NCBI RefSeq assembly: GCF_007097265.1
Contig: NZ_VJZP01000020.1
Span: 1 to 64,000 of the forward strand
DNA: 64,000 nt
Origin: Flavobacterium gawalongense
GTDB lineage: Bacteria; Bacteroidota; Bacteroidia; Flavobacteriales; Flavobacteriaceae
Direction of reading: 5' to 3'
Shown in pieces: positions 9,895-19,914 of the stretch (position 1 is the stretch's first letter; each line of letters begins with the position of its first letter). The position numbers were made by a program, and so were the translations under genes. Under the pieces are notes generated by a model, which did no database searches, was not told where the DNA came from, and was given only the letters and a program-made list of their open reading frames with translations.

Positions 9895-12800
9895 TCAGAG
9901 CTCGTTTTTTTTGATTTTAACATCTGTAGGTAATATTCCAAAGTAACTCTTAAAGCATTTTGTAAAATAAGAAGGAGAAGAAAATCCAGTTTTATAACAT
10001 ACTTCGCTTATACTTACATTGTCCTTTTCTAAAATTTGTTTTGCTTTTTGAAGTCGAACATTTCTTAAAAACTCATTAGCGGTCTGGTTGGTGAGCACTT
10101 TAATTTTTCTATAAAACTGGCTTCTACTCAATTTTAATTGAGTTGCAAGTGATTCTACATTTAAATCCGGATTACTTATATTCTCTTTAATATAGTTTAA
10201 CACTTTCTCAATAAATTCTTTATCTAAGGATAATGTTTTAATTCCCTCAGGCACTTCACTAATTAAACTAAAATATTTATTAAAAATTAACTGCCTGCTG
10301 GTTATTAACTGGGACAAGCGCAACCTTAACAACCTCATATCAAAAGGTTTAACCATATAAGCATCTGCACCCACTTCAATACCTTCTATTCTATCTTCGA
10401 TTTCAGTTTTGGCAGTAAGCATTAATACAGGAATATGACTTGTTCTTAAATCTCTCTTTATATTTTTACAAAAATCGAACCCATCCATTTCTGGCATCAT
10501 GACATCTGTTAATATAATATCCGGAAGGAACTCATTAGCTAAATCAATTCCACTTTTTCCATTATTAGCAACTAAAACCTTGTACTCATTTTCAAGTTCT
10601 TTTTTTAAATAATCTCTAAGTTCGTAATTATCTTCTACTATTAACAATGTATATTTATGTAGATTTTCATCTATATCAATTCCCTTTTCTATTTCAAGAT
10701 ATGTAAGTGCTTGTTTCTTTTTAACTTGAACCTCTATACTATCTAAAAGTATTTCATTATCATCAAAATGAGACTTGCCCATTGGCAATATAATTGTAAA
10801 AGTAGTTCCTTCTCCTACTTTACTGTCAACTTCAATTTCGCCTTTATGTAACCTAACAAAATCTCGAACCAATTCTAAACCAATTCCTGTACCTCCGTAA
10901 TAACTTTTATTTAAATTTTCAACTTGATAAAAACGCTCAAATATTTTTTCCACTTCTCCTTTTTCAATGCCCGGCCCCGTATCAGAAACAATAATCTCTA
11001 CCGCTTTTACCCCCTCAGTTTTACTTACTAAAGGTAAATGGAATAACTTATCCGTTGATTGAAGGTTGATATTGATTGTCCCACCATTTGGTGTTACCTT
11101 AATAGCATTTGATAGGATATTGAAAATAATCTTTTCCAACATATCTGCATCACTCCAAATTGATAGATCTGCTACATCTGAATCTAGATCAAATTCTATT
11201 CCTTTGATAGATAATTCTTCTCTAAAATGGATTACAACATCTTTAATAAAATCCACTAAATTTAATTTCACAGCTTTAACCTTTAATTTATTTGATTCAA
11301 GTTTTTTAAAATCTAATAGCTCGTTTATCAACCTATAAAGTCTATTGGTGTTTTTATGAACAATATTAAGCTTTTCTTTTGTTCGTGTTGCGAGGTTTAA
11401 GGTATCATCTCTAATAATATCGTCAATAGAGTTCATAATTAAGGTAAGAGGTGTTCTTAATTCATGGGATATATTAGTAAAAAACTGAAACTTTTTTTCA
11501 TTTAAAGCCTTTTCTTGCAATCTTTTATTTTGTTCTAGAATTATTTCTTTATTTTTATTCAACCTAATAAGCATCATCTTATTAAAATAATAGCCCCCCA
11601 AAAGCAACAAAACAACATAAGAGAACAAAGCCATATTTGACTTCCACCAAGGTGGTAAAACAGTTATTTTTAGTTCTAATATTTCTTTATTCCATTTACC
11701 ATCACTATTGGCAGATTTTAATTTGAATATATAATTACCCTGTTCCAAATTTGTATAAGTGGCACTTCTTAATCTACCAACATAATTCCATGATTTTTCT
11801 AAACCTTCAAGATAATAAGCATATTGATTCTTTTCGGGTCTTGTATAGTTAATGCCTGTATATTCAATAGTAAATACAGATTGGGTATTATTTAAAGTAA
11901 TACTCTTCGTTTCACCAATAACACTTTGAAGGGGCGACCCTTTCTGATTGGTCGTAACCGTTTTATTAAATAACTTAAAGCCTGTTAAATATAACGATGG
12001 TAAAACATTATTAACTATAATATTTGAAGGGTTGAAATAATCTAATCCAAAATAATTACCAAAATAAATGATTCCTTGTTCATCTCTAAAAGTAGCATTT
12101 CGGTTAAAATCATTAGAAAGGAGTCCATCATTTTTTGTAAACCTAGTAAACGTATTGGTTTTAACGTCTAATCTTGCAACCCCTGAATTTGAACTTAGCC
12201 AAATATTCCCTTCTAAATCTCCAATAATACCCACTATATTATCGGCTTCTAAACCATTTAGTTTGTTATACCATTTAAAACTATCTGTTTTACCACTGTA
12301 TTTACACAAACCAGCACCTTTTGTTCCAATCCATATTGAACCGTCTTCTCCTTCATATAGTGACCAAATAAAGTTAGCTTTCGCATAATTTTTAAATTCT
12401 TTAGACATCCTATTAGCCATAGATACAATAGAAAACGTATTCCCTGCTAACTTTTTAATCTTAAACAAACCTATATTTGTTGTCGCTACCCAAAGATTAC
12501 CTTTTTTATCAACCAATACTTTAGACACATAACTATCTGAAATACCATATTTTAAAAATGGCCCTGATCTGTAATTTATAAATTTTCCTGTATCCGGATT
12601 GAACGAATGCAGACCTTTATCCCGACTAGCAAACCAAATAGTTCCTTCTAAATCTTCCGTAATACTTATAATATTATTGGAGGTTAAACCTCCACCTGAA
12701 TTCTTTACAGTGAAATTAATGAATTTTTTATCGCCATTCTTTAAAAAATATACCCCTCCGTTCCAAGTACCAGCCCATATATTTTGTTTACTGTCAATAA

Positions 12801-14055
12801 GTAATGCTTCAACATAATTATTGGTCAGTCCCGAAAACACCTTATTTTCTGTAGAACCAATATGAGTATACTGACTCGATTTAGGATCAAAAACATCAAT
12901 ACCTCCTCCATCCATAGCTATCCAAAATCTATTAAAACGATCTTTTACAATAGCAGTAACAGAGCTTATTTGTAATGAATTAGGAATACCAGGTATACTT
13001 TCTAGATTTTCAAACTTATCATATAACTTGTCGTAAACACCAATTCCTGCATTATAATACCCCATCCATATACGTTCATTACGATCCAAAAATAAAGACC
13101 AAATAGAATTAGATAGAATGTTTTTTCTTTCGGATTTGCTTGATAGATAATGATTTAAAATTTGCCCATTGGAATCAATATGAAATAACCCTTCATTCTC
13201 CGTACCACACATTAAGGTTTTGTCGGGTAAATTAATAATTGATAAAAGACGATTTTGTGAAATTTGAAAATGATTTATCTCTAATAGATGATCTTTACTA
13301 TTATCATTGCTCTTAATTTTAAATAAGCCTGTAGACATAGTTCCAATCCATATATTATTTTTTTCTATTAATAAACATTGAATAGGGTCATTAATGGACT
13401 TAATCCCTTCTTTATTTTTAAAAACAGAACGTCTAAGTGTATTTGTTTTAGCGTCAAACTCTTTAAGACCTCTATCAGTTCCAGCATATACCTTTCCCTT
13501 AGAATTTACCTTAAGCGCATTTATCGTAATAGTTGAAGTTAAGTTAGATTCTTGACATAATATTTTTTCAACCTTAAAATTATTTAAATCCATCTTGAAT
13601 AATCCTAGTTCTAAAGTACCAATAAATAAGTTCCCCTTCTTATCTCCTATCAAACTCTTAACCACTACATTTCTTTTATCTTTTTTGAATTCAGATAAAA
13701 GAATTCTTTTAAAACAATCATTCTTGTAGTCGTATAAGTTGAGTCCTTCGTCTGTACCAAACCATAATCTGTTCTTATTGTCAAGATAAGAACAATTGAT
13801 AGTATTATTACTTAATGAGGTAGGATCGTTTGGTTTAAATTTATATGTCTTGTAATCACTACCGTCAAATTTATTTAATCCAGCTCCACCGGTACCAAGC
13901 CAAATAAAACCGTAATGGTCTTGAATTATTGTAGGTACGCCAATTTGGGAAATGCTTTCTTTTATATTAACAAATCTATACTTTTCAATTGGTTTTTGAG
14001 ACCAAATAGCTATGGATAACAACACTAAATAACAAACAAAAAAATTTTTTTTCAT
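9895..14055 (-). CDS. hybrid two-component system (HTCS) sensor-regulator
   Basis: HTCS proteins fuse a periplasmic glycan sensor to a histidine kinase, a receiver and an AraC-type DNA-binding domain and switch on their polysaccharide-utilisation locus. This one has 1386 residues from the ATG at 14055, where a signal peptide begins (MKKNFFVCYLVLLSIAIWSQ); the in-frame ATG 45 nt upstream would spoil that signal. Residues about 30-720 are two-bladed-propeller repeats (IWLGTGGAGLNKFDG, LWFGTDEGLNLYD, IWIGTMSTGLFK). A Y_Y_Y domain follows, a membrane helix near 811, the HisKA motif NISHELRTPLT (His about 864), ATP-binding GTGIGLELV (about 1058), receiver LTDVMMPEMDG (Asp about 1184) and a C-terminal AraC HTH (FSSPSYFTKCFKSYFGILP). 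All key residues are present. Its likely target is the susC-susD unit. Confidence 0.95.
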   Translation of the reverse strand: MKKNFFVCYLVLLSIAIWSQKPIEKYRFVNIKESISQIGVPTIIQDHYGFIWLGTGGAGLNKFDGSDYKTYKFKPNDPTSLSNNTINCSYLDNKNRLWFGTDEGLNLYDYKNDCFKRILLSEFKKDKRNVVVKSLIGDKKGNLFIGTLELGLFKMDLNNFKVEKILCQESNLTSTITINALKVNSKGKVYAGTDRGLKEFDAKTNTLRRSVFKNKEGIKSINDPIQCLLIEKNNIWIGTMSTGLFKIKSNDNSKDHLLEINHFQISQNRLLSIINLPDKTLMCGTENEGLFHIDSNGQILNHYLSSKSERKNILSNSIWSLFLDRNERIWMGYYNAGIGVYDKLYDKFENLESIPGIPNSLQISSVTAIVKDRFNRFWIAMDGGGIDVFDPKSSQYTHIGSTENKVFSGLTNNYVEALLIDSKQNIWAGTWNGGVYFLKNGDKKFINFTVKNSGGGLTSNNIISITEDLEGTIWFASRDKGLHSFNPDTGKFINYRSGPFLKYGISDSYVSKVLVDKKGNLWVATTNIGLFKIKKLAGNTFSIVSMANRMSKEFKNYAKANFIWSLYEGEDGSIWIGTKGAGLCKYSGKTDSFKWYNKLNGLEADNIVGIIGDLEGNIWLSSNSGVARLDVKTNTFTRFTKNDGLLSNDFNRNATFRDEQGIIYFGNYFGLDYFNPSNIIVNNVLPSLYLTGFKLFNKTVTTNQKGSPLQSVIGETKSITLNNTQSVFTIEYTGINYTRPEKNQYAYYLEGLEKSWNYVGRLRSATYTNLEQGNYIFKLKSANSDGKWNKEILELKITVLPPWWKSNMALFSYVVLLLLGGYYFNKMMLIRLNKNKEIILEQNKRLQEKALNEKKFQFFTNISHELRTPLTLIMNSIDDIIRDDTLNLATRTKEKLNIVHKNTNRLYRLINELLDFKKLESNKLKVKAVKLNLVDFIKDVVIHFREELSIKGIEFDLDSDVADLSIWSDADMLEKIIFNILSNAIKVTPNGGTININLQSTDKLFHLPLVSKTEGVKAVEIIVSDTGPGIEKGEVEKIFERFYQVENLNKSYYGGTGIGLELVRDFVRLHKGEIEVDSKVGEGTTFTIILPMGKSHFDDNEILLDSIEVQVKKKQALTYLEIEKGIDIDENLHKYTLLIVEDNYELRDYLKKELENEYKVLVANNGKSGIDLANEFLPDIILTDVMMPEMDGFDFCKNIKRDLRTSHIPVLMLTAKTEIEDRIEGIEVGADAYMVKPFDMRLLRLRLSQLITSRQLIFNKYFSLISEVPEGIKTLSLDKEFIEKVLNYIKENISNPDLNVESLATQLKLSRSQFYRKIKVLTNQTANEFLRNVRLQKAKQILEKDNVSISEVCYKTGFSSPSYFTKCFKSYFGILPTDVKIKKNEL

Positions 14056-14236
14056 ATTACAACACCCCTTTTTCAAACTAAATATAGCTAAAATTACCAC
14101 TTTAAATTTTATAAATCATTTAAATTATAGTAACAAATTAAAATTATTATCTTTAATGACTATTTTAGTCTATTAACTGTATCAATTATTTAGGCTAGAC
14201 AAATTAAATTGTGTATCGCTATTTCAGGACGGGACA

Positions 14237-14280
14237 CATAAAAAAAACGCTAACTTATTAAAGTTAGCGTTTTTTTTATG
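14237..14280 (-). terminator. 20-bp perfect terminator hairpin
   Basis: Arms 14237-14256 and 14261-14280 are perfectly complementary around ATTA; the core is AACGCTAACTT/AAGTTAGCGTT with A and T tracts on both sides. It follows the small exported protein gene and can also act on transcripts from the other side. Confidence 0.85.
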
Positions 14281-14302
14281 TGGGTTAAAAATCAATTTAA
14301 TC

Positions 14303-14662
14303 TTAAGTTAATGAACTCTCTAAATTTACTGCTTTTTTCAAAAAAGCTTTAATTAACAATCTATTTGGAGCCATTCCTGAAGTCATAATTTGTTTCTTTG
14401 TGTTCATTCCCTCTGTTGAAATCGTACCGTTAGGATCTTGTTTTGAACCCATGAACCAAAGCACAAAATTCATATTATTAGAAGAAGTACTTGTTGAAAC
14501 ATTTTCTTGTTTTGTATTACCGTTAACTTCAATTGTAGTTATATCAACCACATTTTTTGTAGCTTGAGCAAAAACAGAAGTATTTGATACTAAAATAAAA
14601 ACAAACAAAATGACACCGTTCATAACGGATTTTTTATTTGATTTTAAAGAAAAATATTTCAT
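14303..14662 (-). CDS. small exported protein of unknown function
   Basis: The 119-residue product has a long N-terminal region with a hydrophobic stretch (GVILFVFILVSNTSVFAQ) that ends in a plausible signal-peptidase site after FAQ. The mature part is about 85 residues, rich in Asn, Thr and Ser, with NFVLWFMGSKQDPNGTIS and a basic C-terminal helix (NRLLIKAFLKKAVN). I do not recognise a domain. It is a single gene with its own terminator, upstream of the HTCS in the same direction. Confidence 0.7.
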   Translation of the reverse strand: MKYFSLKSNKKSVMNGVILFVFILVSNTSVFAQATKNVVDITTIEVNGNTKQENVSTSTSSNNMNFVLWFMGSKQDPNGTISTEGMNTKKQIMTSGMAPNRLLIKAFLKKAVNLESSLT

Positions 14663-14966
14663 AACAATTTGTTTTTATTAAATTTAATAAGATGTTTCCC
14701 TTATTCTTAGACGAAACTAAATCATTAAATTTTCAATAAAAAATATTTTCGATGAAGCACCTTAATAATCGTTTAAAGCACAAATTTGTTATTCATGCAT
14801 GAGATTTAATGGTCAGTTACTATCAATTTGTAAATAAAATTTAAAAAATAAAAATTGTGTGTTATAACAAGGACAATAGGGACTACAAAAGAAGAAACCA
14901 TATAAATTCCCTATTATTGATTTTAAAAAAACAATAGTAATATCCAAATTTACATTTTGATAAAAT
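14663..14966. other. long leader between the small exported protein and rpoC operon end
   Basis: AT-rich with no gene seen. A minus-strand TAAATTTG near 14945-14952 fits the -7 consensus, but it lies almost 290 nt from the next start codon and lacks a good TTG element, so its use is doubtful. Confidence 0.35.
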
Positions 14967-14996
14967 AAAAAAGGCTCCATTTCTGGAGCCTTTTTT
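14967..14996 (-). terminator. terminator at the end of the rpoBC operon
   Basis: AAAAAAGGCTCCA (14967-14979) and its complement (14984-14996) form a 13-bp stem with a 4-nt loop, ending in a T tract on the minus strand. It lies 9 nt after the DUF3467 stop codon. Confidence 0.9.
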
Positions 14997-15004
14997 AAAG
15001 AATA

Positions 15005-15316
15005 TTATGCTTGACCCGCAGGACCAAAATTAAGCGGAATTGGTGCTTGTTCAGTGTCTTTTATTTCGCCATTAGCGACTTCAAAACGGTGAATGTTTTC
15101 TCCAATTGCTTTCAACAATCTTTTAGCATGTTGTGGTGTCAAGACAATTCTTGATTTTACCTTAGCTTTAGGAATACCGGGCATGATGCTTACAAAATCT
15201 AAAACAAACTCTGATGAAGAGTGATTTATTATTGCCAAATTGGAATAAATTCCTTCGGCAATTTTTTCGTCTAACTCAATGTTAATCTGTTCTTGTTGTT
15301 GATTTGAATTACTCAT
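15005..15316 (-). CDS. DUF3467 protein
   Basis: A 103-residue acidic protein of the DUF3467 family, whose function is not established. The family core is seen as ADGIYSNLA-like EGIYSNLAIINHSSSEFVLDFV and the C-terminal LTPQHAKRLLKAIGENIHRFE. It begins 3 nt after the rpoC stop and ends just before the operon terminator, so it is translated from the same transcript as the RNA polymerase subunits. That position suggests, but does not show, a role linked to transcription. No signal peptide or membrane segment is present. Confidence 0.88.
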   Translation of the reverse strand: MSNSNQQQEQINIELDEKIAEGIYSNLAIINHSSSEFVLDFVSIMPGIPKAKVKSRIVLTPQHAKRLLKAIGENIHRFEVANGEIKDTEQAPIPLNFGPAGQA

Positions 15317-15319
15317 ATC

Positions 15320-18300
15320 TTAATAAATATATTCCTCTTTGTTAGCCATCATATCATTGTAATCTTCTTTTGAACCTACAATCGTATTGTCATATTCTCT
15401 CATACCTGTTCCGGCAGGGATTCTATGTCCTACAATTACATTTTCTTTCAATCCTTCTAAGTAATCGATTTTACCTGCAACAGCAGCTTCGTTCAATACT
15501 TTAGTCGTTTCTTGGAAAGATGCGGCAGATATAAACGATTTTGTTTGAAGTGATGCTCTTGTAATACCTTGTAAAACTGGTGTTGCAGTTGCAGTAACAA
15601 CATCACGAGCTACAACAAGATTTTTATCTGTACGTTTCAAAAGAGAGTTTTCATCACGCAACTCACGAGGCGTAATAATTTGTCCTTCTTTTAAAGCACT
15701 AGAATCTCCAGCATCTTCAACTACTTTCATACCATATAAGTTATCATTTTGAACGATAAAGTCTTTAGTGTGAATTAATTGATCTTCTAAGAATAAAGTA
15801 TCACCTGGATCTTGCACTCTTACTTTACGCATCATTTGACGTATTACTACTTCAAAATGTTTGTCGTTGATTTTTACCCCTTGTAAACGGTATACTTCTT
15901 GAATTTCATTAACCAAATACTGTTGAACAGCTGCTGGTCCTTGGATTCTTAAAATATCGTCCGGAGTAATTGCACCATCAGATAAAGGCACCCCTGCTCT
16001 TACGAAGTCATTTTCTTGAACTAGAATTTGGCTTGATAATTTAACCAAGTATTTTCTAACATCCCCAAATTTAGATTCGATAACAATCTCACGGTTTCCT
16101 CTTTTGATTTTTCCAAAAGAAACAACACCATCGATTTCAGAAACAACAGCTGGGTTTGAAGGATTACGAGCTTCTAACAACTCTGTAATTCTAGGTAAAC
16201 CTCCTGTAATATCTCCTGATTTAGAAGAACGACGTGGAATTTTTACCAATACTTTACCTGCTTTAATTTTCTCACCGTTTTCAACCATCAAGTGGGCTCC
16301 AACTGGTAAGTTATAAGAACGAATTAATTCATTGTCTTTACCGTAAACCAATAAAGTTGGAATTAATTTTTTAGCTCTAGATTCAGAAATTACTTTTTCT
16401 TGGAAACCAGTTTGCTCATCAATTTCAACCATGAATGATTGACCTTGCTCTAAATCTTCGTAAGCAATTTTACCAGTAAACTCAGAAACGATAACTCCAT
16501 TATATGGATCCCATTTACAAATCACGTCTCCTTTAACAACAGACTGACCGTCTTTAACGAAGATACTAGAACCGTAAGGAATATTATTTGTACTTAATAA
16601 GATACCAGTTCTTTCATCGATTAATTTCAATTCAGATGAACGAGATACTACAATATCAACTGCATTACCTTCACTATCTTCCCCTTTAACCGTTTTTAAA
16701 TCTTCTATTTCTAGTTTACCATTAAATTTGGTAACAATACTAGACTCTTCAGATATACCACCCGCAACCCCACCAACGTGGAATGTACGTAATGTTAACT
16801 GTGTACCAGGTTCTCCAATAGATTGTGCTGCAATAACACCAACTGCTTCACCTCTTTGTGTCATTTTACCAGTAGCTAAATTTCTACCGTAACATTTTGC
16901 ACAAATACCTTTCAACGCTTCACAAGTCAATGGAGAACGAACTTCAACTTTCTCGATAGGAGAAGCATCAATTGCTTTCATTATAACTTCAGTGATTTGC
17001 TGTCCAGATCTAACTAAAACTTCACTGGTTAAAGGATTAATTAAGTCTTGTAATACAACACGTCCTAAAATTCTTTCTCCAAGAGATTCAACTATTTCCT
17101 CATTCTTTTTCAATGCTGAAACTTCAACACCTCTTAATGTACCACAATCTTCGATATTAACAATAACATCTTGAGATACATCATGCAATCTTCTTGTTAA
17201 ATATCCTGCATCGGCCGTTTTCAAAGCTGTATCCGCAAGACCTTTACGCGCACCGTGAGTAGAGATAAAGTACTCAAGGATAGAAAGACCTTCTTTAAAG
17301 TTAGAAAGAATCGGGTTTTCAATAATTTCACCACCACCAGCAGTAGATTTTTTTGGCTTGGCCATCAAACCACGCATACCGGTTAACTGACGAATTTGTT
17401 CTTTGGAACCCCTCGCTCCAGAATCAAGCATCATATACACTGAGTTGAAACCTTGTTGGTCTTCTCTAATGTTTTTCATTGCTAACTCTGTAAGTTGAGC
17501 ATTCGCTGAAGTCCATACATCAATAACTTGGTTGTAACGTTCGTTATTAGTGATAAGACCCATGTTATAATTAGCAGAAATACCTTGAACTTGTTCTCTG
17601 GCGTCTGCAATTAATTTTGGTTTTTGATCTGGAATTCTAATATCTCCAAGAGAGAATGACAAACCACCTTTGAAGGCAAATTTGTAACCCATGTCTTTCA
17701 TGTTATCCAAGAAAGCCGCAGTTGTAGGTACATCAGTAGAACTTAAAACGTGCCCAATAATGTCTCTAAGGTTTTTCTTAGTCAATACATCATTGATATA
17801 TCCAGCTGCTTCCGGTACTACTTCATTAAATAATACACGACCAGCAGTTGTTTTGATGATTTGGTAAACCAACTCACCTGCTTCATTAAAATCTTTTGCT
17901 CTAATTTTCACAGAAGCATTCAATTCTAATCTACCTTCATTCAAAGCAATATTTACTTCTTCAGCAGAATAAAAAGTGATTCCTTCTCCTAAAATTTTAA
18001 GCTCAGGAGTAGACAAACGTTCTTTGGTCATATAATATAGACCCAAAACCATATCTTGAGAAGGTACCGTAATTGGAGCTCCATTTGCAGGGTTCAGAAT
18101 ATTGTGAGAACCCAACATTAATAGTTGTGCTTCCAAAATAGCTTCTGGTCCTAATGGTAAGTGAACTGCCATTTGATCCCCATCAAAATCCGCATTAAAT
18201 GCAGTACAAACTAAAGGGTGCAATTGGATTGCTTTTCCTTCAATTAATTTTGGTTGGAATGCTTGGATACCTAATCTGTGCAAAGTAGGAGCACGATTCA

Positions 18301-19627
18301 GTAATATTGGGTGACCTTTGATTACATTTTCAAGGATATCCCAAACTACAGGCTCTTTCTTATCTATTATTTTCTTAGCTGATTTAACCGTTTTTACAAT
18401 TCCTCTTTCTATCAATTTACGGATAACGAAAGGTTTGTACAATTCTGCTGCCATATCTTTTGGGATACCACATTCAGATAATTTCAATTCAGGTCCAACA
18501 ACAATTACCGAACGAGCAGAATAATCCACACGTTTTCCAAGTAAATTTTGACGGAAACGCCCTTGTTTACCTTTAAGGGAATCAGATAATGATTTTAATG
18601 GTCTATTTGATTCTGTTTTTACTGCAGAAGCTTTACGCGTATTATCGAAAAGTGAATCTACAGATTCCTGCAACATACGTTTTTCGTTTCTTAAGATAAC
18701 TTCTGGAGCTTTAATCTCCATTAATCTTTTCAAACGGTTGTTACGTATAATTACACGACGGTATAAATCATTTAAATCTGAAGTTGCAAAACGACCTCCA
18801 TCAAGAGGCACAAGTGGACGTAATTCTGGTGGAATAACTGGTACCACTTTCATAATCATCCATTCTGGACGATTCTCACGGTTTAAGTTAGACTCACGGA
18901 AAGATTCAACAACTTGTAATCTTTTTAACGCTTCCGTTTTACGTTGTTTAGACGTTTCGTTGTTAGCGTTATGTCTTAATTGGTAAGACAATGCATCAAG
19001 ATCTATTCTTGCTAATAAATCCATAATACACTCTGCTCCCATTTTGGCAACAAATTTATTAGGATCAAAATCATCAAGATACTGATTGTCAGCAGGAAGT
19101 GTATCTAAAATATTTAAATATTCTTCTTCTGTCAAAAAGTCTAGTCTTTGCAAAGATTCACCTTCTGCATTTTTAGCAATACCTGCTTGGATTACTACGT
19201 ATCTTTCGTAGTAAATAATCATATCTAATTTCTTAGATGGAAGACCAAGGATATAACCAATTTTGTTTGGAAGAGAACGGAAATACCAGATATGAGCAAT
19301 TGGCACAACAAGATTGATATGACCTACTCTGTCTCTACGTACTTTTTTCTCCGTAACTTCAACACCACAACGGTCACAGATGATTCCTTTGTAACGTATT
19401 CTTTTATATTTACCACAAGCACATTCAAAATCTTTTACCGGTCCGAAAATACGTTCACAGAAAAGTCCATCACGCTCTGGCTTGTGCGTTCTATAGTTGA
19501 TAGTTTCCGGCTTCAATACTTCACCTCTTGATTCTTTCAAGATAGATTCAGGAGAAGCAAGTCCTATTGAGATTTTATTAAACCTTTTTATTGGGTTTTT
19601 ATCTTTATTATTTCTATTATTCATCAT
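15320..19627 (-). CDS. rpoC: DNA-directed RNA polymerase subunit beta'
   Basis: The beta' subunit forms half of the RNA polymerase active centre. The product is 1435 residues, normal for Bacteroidota. The N-terminal zinc-binding motif is seen ([20 protein letters not shown], about residues 68-87). The catalytic magnesium loop [12 protein letters not shown] lies near residue 483, and the bridge/trigger helix region includes [19 protein letters not shown] and [14 protein letters not shown] second zinc cluster ([19 protein letters not shown]) is complete. It lies 287 nt downstream of rpoB, a wider gap than usual, filled in part by a palindrome. Confidence 0.99.
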   Translation of the reverse strand: MMNNRNNKDKNPIKRFNKISIGLASPESILKESRGEVLKPETINYRTHKPERDGLFCERIFGPVKDFECACGKYKRIRYKGIICDRCGVEVTEKKVRRDRVGHINLVVPIAHIWYFRSLPNKIGYILGLPSKKLDMIIYYERYVVIQAGIAKNAEGESLQRLDFLTEEEYLNILDTLPADNQYLDDFDPNKFVAKMGAECIMDLLARIDLDALSYQLRHNANNETSKQRKTEALKRLQVVESFRESNLNRENRPEWMIMKVVPVIPPELRPLVPLDGGRFATSDLNDLYRRVIIRNNRLKRLMEIKAPEVILRNEKRMLQESVDSLFDNTRKASAVKTESNRPLKSLSDSLKGKQGRFRQNLLGKRVDYSARSVIVVGPELKLSECGIPKDMAAELYKPFVIRKLIERGIVKTVKSAKKIIDKKEPVVWDILENVIKGHPILLNRAPTLHRLGIQAFQPKLIEGKAIQLHPLVCTAFNADFDGDQMAVHLPLGPEAILEAQLLMLGSHNILNPANGAPITVPSQDMVLGLYYMTKERLSTPELKILGEGITFYSAEEVNIALNEGRLELNASVKIRAKDFNEAGELVYQIIKTTAGRVLFNEVVPEAAGYINDVLTKKNLRDIIGHVLSSTDVPTTAAFLDNMKDMGYKFAFKGGLSFSLGDIRIPDQKPKLIADAREQVQGISANYNMGLITNNERYNQVIDVWTSANAQLTELAMKNIREDQQGFNSVYMMLDSGARGSKEQIRQLTGMRGLMAKPKKSTAGGGEIIENPILSNFKEGLSILEYFISTHGARKGLADTALKTADAGYLTRRLHDVSQDVIVNIEDCGTLRGVEVSALKKNEEIVESLGERILGRVVLQDLINPLTSEVLVRSGQQITEVIMKAIDASPIEKVEVRSPLTCEALKGICAKCYGRNLATGKMTQRGEAVGVIAAQSIGEPGTQLTLRTFHVGGVAGGISEESSIVTKFNGKLEIEDLKTVKGEDSEGNAVDIVVSRSSELKLIDERTGILLSTNNIPYGSSIFVKDGQSVVKGDVICKWDPYNGVIVSEFTGKIAYEDLEQGQSFMVEIDEQTGFQEKVISESRAKKLIPTLLVYGKDNELIRSYNLPVGAHLMVENGEKIKAGKVLVKIPRRSSKSGDITGGLPRITELLEARNPSNPAVVSEIDGVVSFGKIKRGNREIVIESKFGDVRKYLVKLSSQILVQENDFVRAGVPLSDGAITPDDILRIQGPAAVQQYLVNEIQEVYRLQGVKINDKHFEVVIRQMMRKVRVQDPGDTLFLEDQLIHTKDFIVQNDNLYGMKVVEDAGDSSALKEGQIITPRELRDENSLLKRTDKNLVVARDVVTATATPVLQGITRASLQTKSFISAASFQETTKVLNEAAVAGKIDYLEGLKENVIVGHRIPAGTGMREYDNTIVGSKEDYNDMMANKEEYIY

Positions 19628-19914
19628 AGTTTTTACTATTGATTTATTTGCAATTAAAAATTGATTTTAGATTTATGATTACTTTTAACTATTAAGCGAA
19701 TCGCTCAAAAAAAGATTTAAATCATTAAACTACTACCTCGAATTACTTCTCTAAACTTCAAATAAAAATTTTGAAGTGCTATTTATAAAACCTATTGGGT
19801 CTAAATAAAAAATCGGAACGGGTTACGGGTATAAATCCTGAAAACTAATTTAAAAAAGTGATCAGTGTTCAGTGTTCAGTTTGAAACTGACAACTGATCA
19901 CTGATCACTGAGTA
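19628..19914. other. rpoB-rpoC intergenic region
   Basis: No gene is seen. The half nearest rpoB is a 53-nt palindrome (separate entry); the remainder is AT-rich leader of rpoC without a recognised promoter. Such a long spacer inside this operon is uncommon. Confidence 0.5.
19857..19909. repeat. 53-nt near-perfect palindrome after rpoB
   Basis: Arm 19857-19882 and arm 19884-19909 are complementary at 23 of 26 positions with a single-base centre. Each arm is itself made of short direct units of the type GATCAGT or GTTCAGT. On the minus strand it begins 5 nt after the rpoB stop. It could fold into a strong mRNA hairpin or be a small palindromic repeat element; no T tract follows, so a simple terminator is unlikely. 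Confidence 0.8.

Noticed and set aside
19857..19909. CRISPR repeat candidate (GATCAGT/GTTCAGT units)
   Set aside because: The units are only 7-8 nt, without spacers and arranged as one palindrome; no cas genes are near.
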